A program made the position numbers and the translations under genes. 64,000 bases of DNA from Brevibacterium limosum (lineage in GTDB: Bacteria > Actinomycetota > Actinomycetes > Actinomycetales > Brevibacteriaceae). Below are positions 61,621 through 64,000 of this stretch, in pieces (position 1 is the stretch's first letter; every line of letters starts with the position of its first letter). A model generated the notes under the pieces. That model was not told the origin of the DNA. It was given only the letters and a program-made list of their open reading frames with translations, and did no database searches. The DNA lies in the NCBI RefSeq assembly GCF_011617705.1, contig NZ_CP050154.1, positions 1,426,001 through 1,490,000 on the forward strand, in the 5' to 3' direction.

Positions 61621-63258
61621 ATGGAACAGACGGACATCACCGGCGGCGCACACCTGGCGCGGGCACTCGAAGCCGAGGGGATCACTCGGGTCTTCGGGAT
61701 CCCCGGCACCCACAACCTCGAAATCTTCGCACAGCTGAGCGCCGCAGGCATCGACATCGTCTCACCCCGCCACGAACAGGGTGCGGGCTACATGGCCGAC
61801 GGCGCCGCCCGCGTCACCGGCGAGGTGCAGGTCATCGTCACGACCACCGGGCCGGCAGCGCTCAACGCGCTCACCGCCCTGCTGCAGTCCTTCACCGACT
61901 CCGTTCCGGTCCTCCTCATCACCCCGGGAATGCCGCTGACCCACCCCGGCCGCGGCAACGGACTCCTCCACGAGGTGCGCCACCAGTCCGCGGCCCTGTC
62001 CGCCGTCCTCACCGAGGTCACGCGGGTCACGAGCCCCGGCGAGGTGTCCCTGGCCGTGGGGCAGACACTGTCGGCGATGCGCTCGGGCCGGACACGACCG
62101 GCCGCCATCGAGATCCCGCTCGACCTCATCGAAACCACCGGTCCCGGGCGGCTCCATCCGTCCGTGACCCGGGGCCTTGCGGCCCCCGTGCCCTCACAGA
62201 TCGACACCGCCGCCGAGGCGATCGCCGGCTCCCAGCGCCCGCTCATCATCGCCGGCGCCGGTGCGCACGGGGCAGGTGAGGAGATCGCCGCGCTGGCGTT
62301 GAGCCTCGGCGCCGGGATCATCCTGTCGTCGAACGCGAAGGGGCTCATCGACGACCGTGCCGAGACCACCATCGGCGCCGTCGGTGTCCTCGAACTGCTC
62401 CCGGAACTCACGGGCGATGCCGATGCGGTCATCGCGATCGGTACGGAACTGGCGCCCAGCGACTTCTGGCCGGACCCCCTGCCGCTGCCCGACACCGTGG
62501 TGCGCATCGACATCGACGAGGTGCAGATGCTCACGAACGCGGCCGTCACCCATCCGATCCTCGCCGACGCGCGGCCTGCGACCGCGCCGCTGGGCGAACG
62601 GGTGGCCGCGCTGCGAACGGAGTCCGCGACTGCCGCCGCCCGGGACTGGACGGTCGGCTGGAAGGACAGGGCCGCCTCGGCGATGGAATCCGACGGTCGA
62701 CCCTGGGCCGAACTCTCGGCCGCACTCACGACGTTCGCGGAGGCCGACGACTCGCCGCTCATCGTAGCGGCGGATTCGACGATGGCCTGCTATTACGGGG
62801 TGCAGACCGGATGGAAAGCGCGCCCAGGGGACCGGTTCCTCTACCCGGCCGGGGCGGGAACGCTCGGCTTCGGACTGCCCGCCGGCATCGGCGCGAAACT
62901 CGCATCGCCTCAGGCCAGGGTCGTCGCGGTCGAAGGCGACGGAGGATCGATGTTCACGATCGCCGAACTCGCCGCAGCCGTGCAGGCACGGGTGCGGCTG
63001 AGCCTCATCATCGTCGACAACGGCGGGTACGGGGAGATCCGCAACGAGATGGAAGACCGCGGGGACACCCCGTCCGGGGTGAAGCTGACCGGACCGGACT
63101 TCCCGGCACTCGCGCAGGCGATGGGCGCACGCGGGGTCCACGTCGACGGTGAGGACGCGCTGGTGGCGGCACTCACCGAGGCGGAGGACTCGACGGGCCC
63201 GACGCTCATCCACATCACCGAGGAGTCCCGAGCCGGAGCGGACATGCTCGGCGGCTGA
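61621..63258 (+). CDS. Thiamine pyrophosphate enzyme, 2-oxo-acid decarboxylase-like (AruI-related)
   Basis: The 545-residue TPP enzyme has the N-terminal pyrimidine domain ('GITRVFGIPGTHNLEIFAQL', the conserved Glu in 'PRHEQGAGYMADGAARVTG'), a central domain, and the pyrophosphate motif 'VEGDGGSMFTIAELAAAV' and 'DNGGYGEIRNEM'. The 'PGRGNGLLHEVRHQSA' segment is closest in my recollection to 5-guanidino-2-oxopentanoate decarboxylase (AruI) rather than acetolactate synthase. It likely decarboxylates the 2-oxo acid made by the operon's dehydrogenase. ATG 61621 has AGGA upstream; ATG 61615 overlaps the previous stop. Confidence 0.87.
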   Translation: MEQTDITGGAHLARALEAEGITRVFGIPGTHNLEIFAQLSAAGIDIVSPRHEQGAGYMADGAARVTGEVQVIVTTTGPAALNALTALLQSFTDSVPVLLITPGMPLTHPGRGNGLLHEVRHQSAALSAVLTEVTRVTSPGEVSLAVGQTLSAMRSGRTRPAAIEIPLDLIETTGPGRLHPSVTRGLAAPVPSQIDTAAEAIAGSQRPLIIAGAGAHGAGEEIAALALSLGAGIILSSNAKGLIDDRAETTIGAVGVLELLPELTGDADAVIAIGTELAPSDFWPDPLPLPDTVVRIDIDEVQMLTNAAVTHPILADARPATAPLGERVAALRTESATAAARDWTVGWKDRAASAMESDGRPWAELSAALTTFAEADDSPLIVAADSTMACYYGVQTGWKARPGDRFLYPAGAGTLGFGLPAGIGAKLASPQARVVAVEGDGGSMFTIAELAAAVQARVRLSLIIVDNGGYGEIRNEMEDRGDTPSGVKLTGPDFPALAQAMGARGVHVDGEDALVAALTEAEDSTGPTLIHITEESRAGADMLGG

Positions 63259-63324
63259 GACCTCCGACCGCCGGTCGGGCGCGAAGGGGCACCCGACCTC
63301 CACACAATTTTCGAAGGAGAACTG

Positions 63325-64000
63325 ATGAGCTACACACCTTGGCCGCTGACCGATGAGCAGCACGACATCCTCGACCTCGTGCGCGGATTCGCCCAGGACA
63401 CGATCCGACCCGCAGGACGCCGCGTCGACGAAGCCGACACCGAATCGCCCGTCGACATCTTCACGGCCGCCGCGAAGCTCGGGATCACCGACTTCATGAT
63501 TCCCGAGGAGTTCGGCGGCGGCGGATTCACCGATGTCTTCACTCAATGCCTCGTCCAGGAGCAGCTGTGCTTCGGGGATCCGGGCATCGGGAACTTCGTG
63601 TGCTCGAACGGGTTCTTCGCCGACCCGATCCTCGCTTTGGGCACGCCGGAGCAGAAGGAGGAGTGGCTGCGCCCGCTCACAGGTGCCGACCCGAAGATCA
63701 CGGCGCTGGCGACGACGGAACCCGGCTCCGGATCGGACTCGGCCTCGATCATCACCCGGGCGGATGCCGTCGAGGGCGGGTACGTGCTCAACGGGCAGAA
63801 AGCCTGGATCTCCAACGCAGGACTCGCCGACTTCTACGTCGTCTTCGCCAAGACCGACCCGAGCCAGCGCTCGCGCGGGATCAGTGCGTTCCTTCTTCCC
63901 CGGGAGACCGAGGGGATGGAGTTCGGGGCGCCGATGAAGAAGATGGGGCAGCGGGCCATCGTGTGTCGGGAGATCTTCCTCTCTGACGCATTCGTACCGG
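63325..64000 (+). CDS. Acyl-CoA dehydrogenase, N-terminal part (runs off the window)
   Basis: The frame is open from ATG 63325 to the window end (225 residues). It has the FAD acyl-CoA dehydrogenase N-terminal and middle domains: 'YTPWPLTDEQHDILDLVRGF', 'FMIPEEFGGGG', 'ALATTEPGSGSDSASI' and 'YVLNGQKAWISNAGLADFYVVF'. The catalytic base lies beyond the end. GAAGGAGAA precedes the start. It is 66 nt after the TPP enzyme and probably in the same operon, placing an alpha,beta-oxidation step after the acyl-CoA synthetase. Confidence 0.9.
   Translation, partial: MSYTPWPLTDEQHDILDLVRGFAQDTIRPAGRRVDEADTESPVDIFTAAAKLGITDFMIPEEFGGGGFTDVFTQCLVQEQLCFGDPGIGNFVCSNGFFADPILALGTPEQKEEWLRPLTGADPKITALATTEPGSGSDSASIITRADAVEGGYVLNGQKAWISNAGLADFYVVFAKTDPSQRSRGISAFLLPRETEGMEFGAPMKKMGQRAIVCREIFLSDAFVP

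Overview
The window is a 64 kb piece of a high-GC actinobacterial chromosome. Gene order (smc-ftsY-ffh-rpsP-rimM-trmD-rplS-lepB-rnhB-DUF2469-yraN-comM-dprA-xerC-rpsB-tsf-pyrH-frr-cdsA-rlmN-dxr-rip-ispG-proS-rimP-nusA-infB-rbfA-truB-ribF-rpsO-pnp-M16 peptidase) is the conserved housekeeping backbone of the Actinomycetota. GTG/TTG starts, 4-nt ATGA stop/start overlaps and TAGACT/TAGAAT -10 boxes fit this. The family mix (APH(6)-like kinase, lipoprotein next to rimP, TauE gene after proS, amino-acid catabolic genes) makes a Brevibacterium-like member of the Micrococcales my best guess. That is inference; no rRNA is present.

Layout. 1-7.9 kb: 3' end of smc, a small membrane protein, ftsY, ammonium transporter, ffh. 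8-11.5 kb: rpsP, khpA, rimM, trmD, rplS and a first signal peptidase. 11.6-18.1 kb: second signal peptidase, rnhB, DUF2469, yraN, comM-like, dprA, xerC. 18.1-24.4 kb: a secreted M23+M15 peptidoglycan hydrolase on the minus strand, then rpsB-tsf, pyrH and frr-cdsA. 24.5-36.2 kb: rlmN, a DivIVA-domain protein, an acyl-CoA-synthetase-like remnant, a PrmC-like methyltransferase, dxr, the site-2 protease, ispG and a GNAT gene, interrupted by minus-strand gcdH and a beta-lactamase-fold hydrolase. 36.2-42.3 kb: S4 protein, NrtR-like Nudix protein, proS, TauE, APH-like kinase, lipoprotein. 42.6-56.8 kb: rimP-nusA-ylxR-infB-rbfA, a secreted cell-wall-associated protein, truB, a SatD/membrane protein pair, ribF, rpsO, pnp, M16 peptidase. 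56.9-64 kb: accessory segment with a TetR regulator, a truncated SDR gene, and an operon of Glu/Leu-type dehydrogenase, ADP-forming acyl-CoA synthetase, TPP-dependent decarboxylase-like enzyme and acyl-CoA dehydrogenase (cut by the window end).

Most genes serve translation, ribosome and tRNA maturation, co-translational secretion (ftsY, ffh, lepB x2) and RNA turnover. The final cluster looks like an amino-acid-to-acyl-CoA degradation route with its own operator, a perfect 22-bp palindrome just downstream of a good promoter.

The most unusual signals are not classical elements. (1) An 11-nt near-palindrome, CCTCGGCGAGG, recurs at least 17 times, between genes and inside coding loops. (2) Housekeeping enzymes carry low-complexity insertions relative to their families. 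(3) The M16 peptidase has no ATG/GTG/TTG that preserves its conserved N-terminus, but has a CTG overlapping the pnp stop. (4) A SatD-family protein with cyclase-like spacing and a C-terminal helix-turn-helix is paired with a small membrane protein behind a perfect palindrome. No CRISPR array, insertion sequence, prophage, rRNA or tRNA gene was seen.
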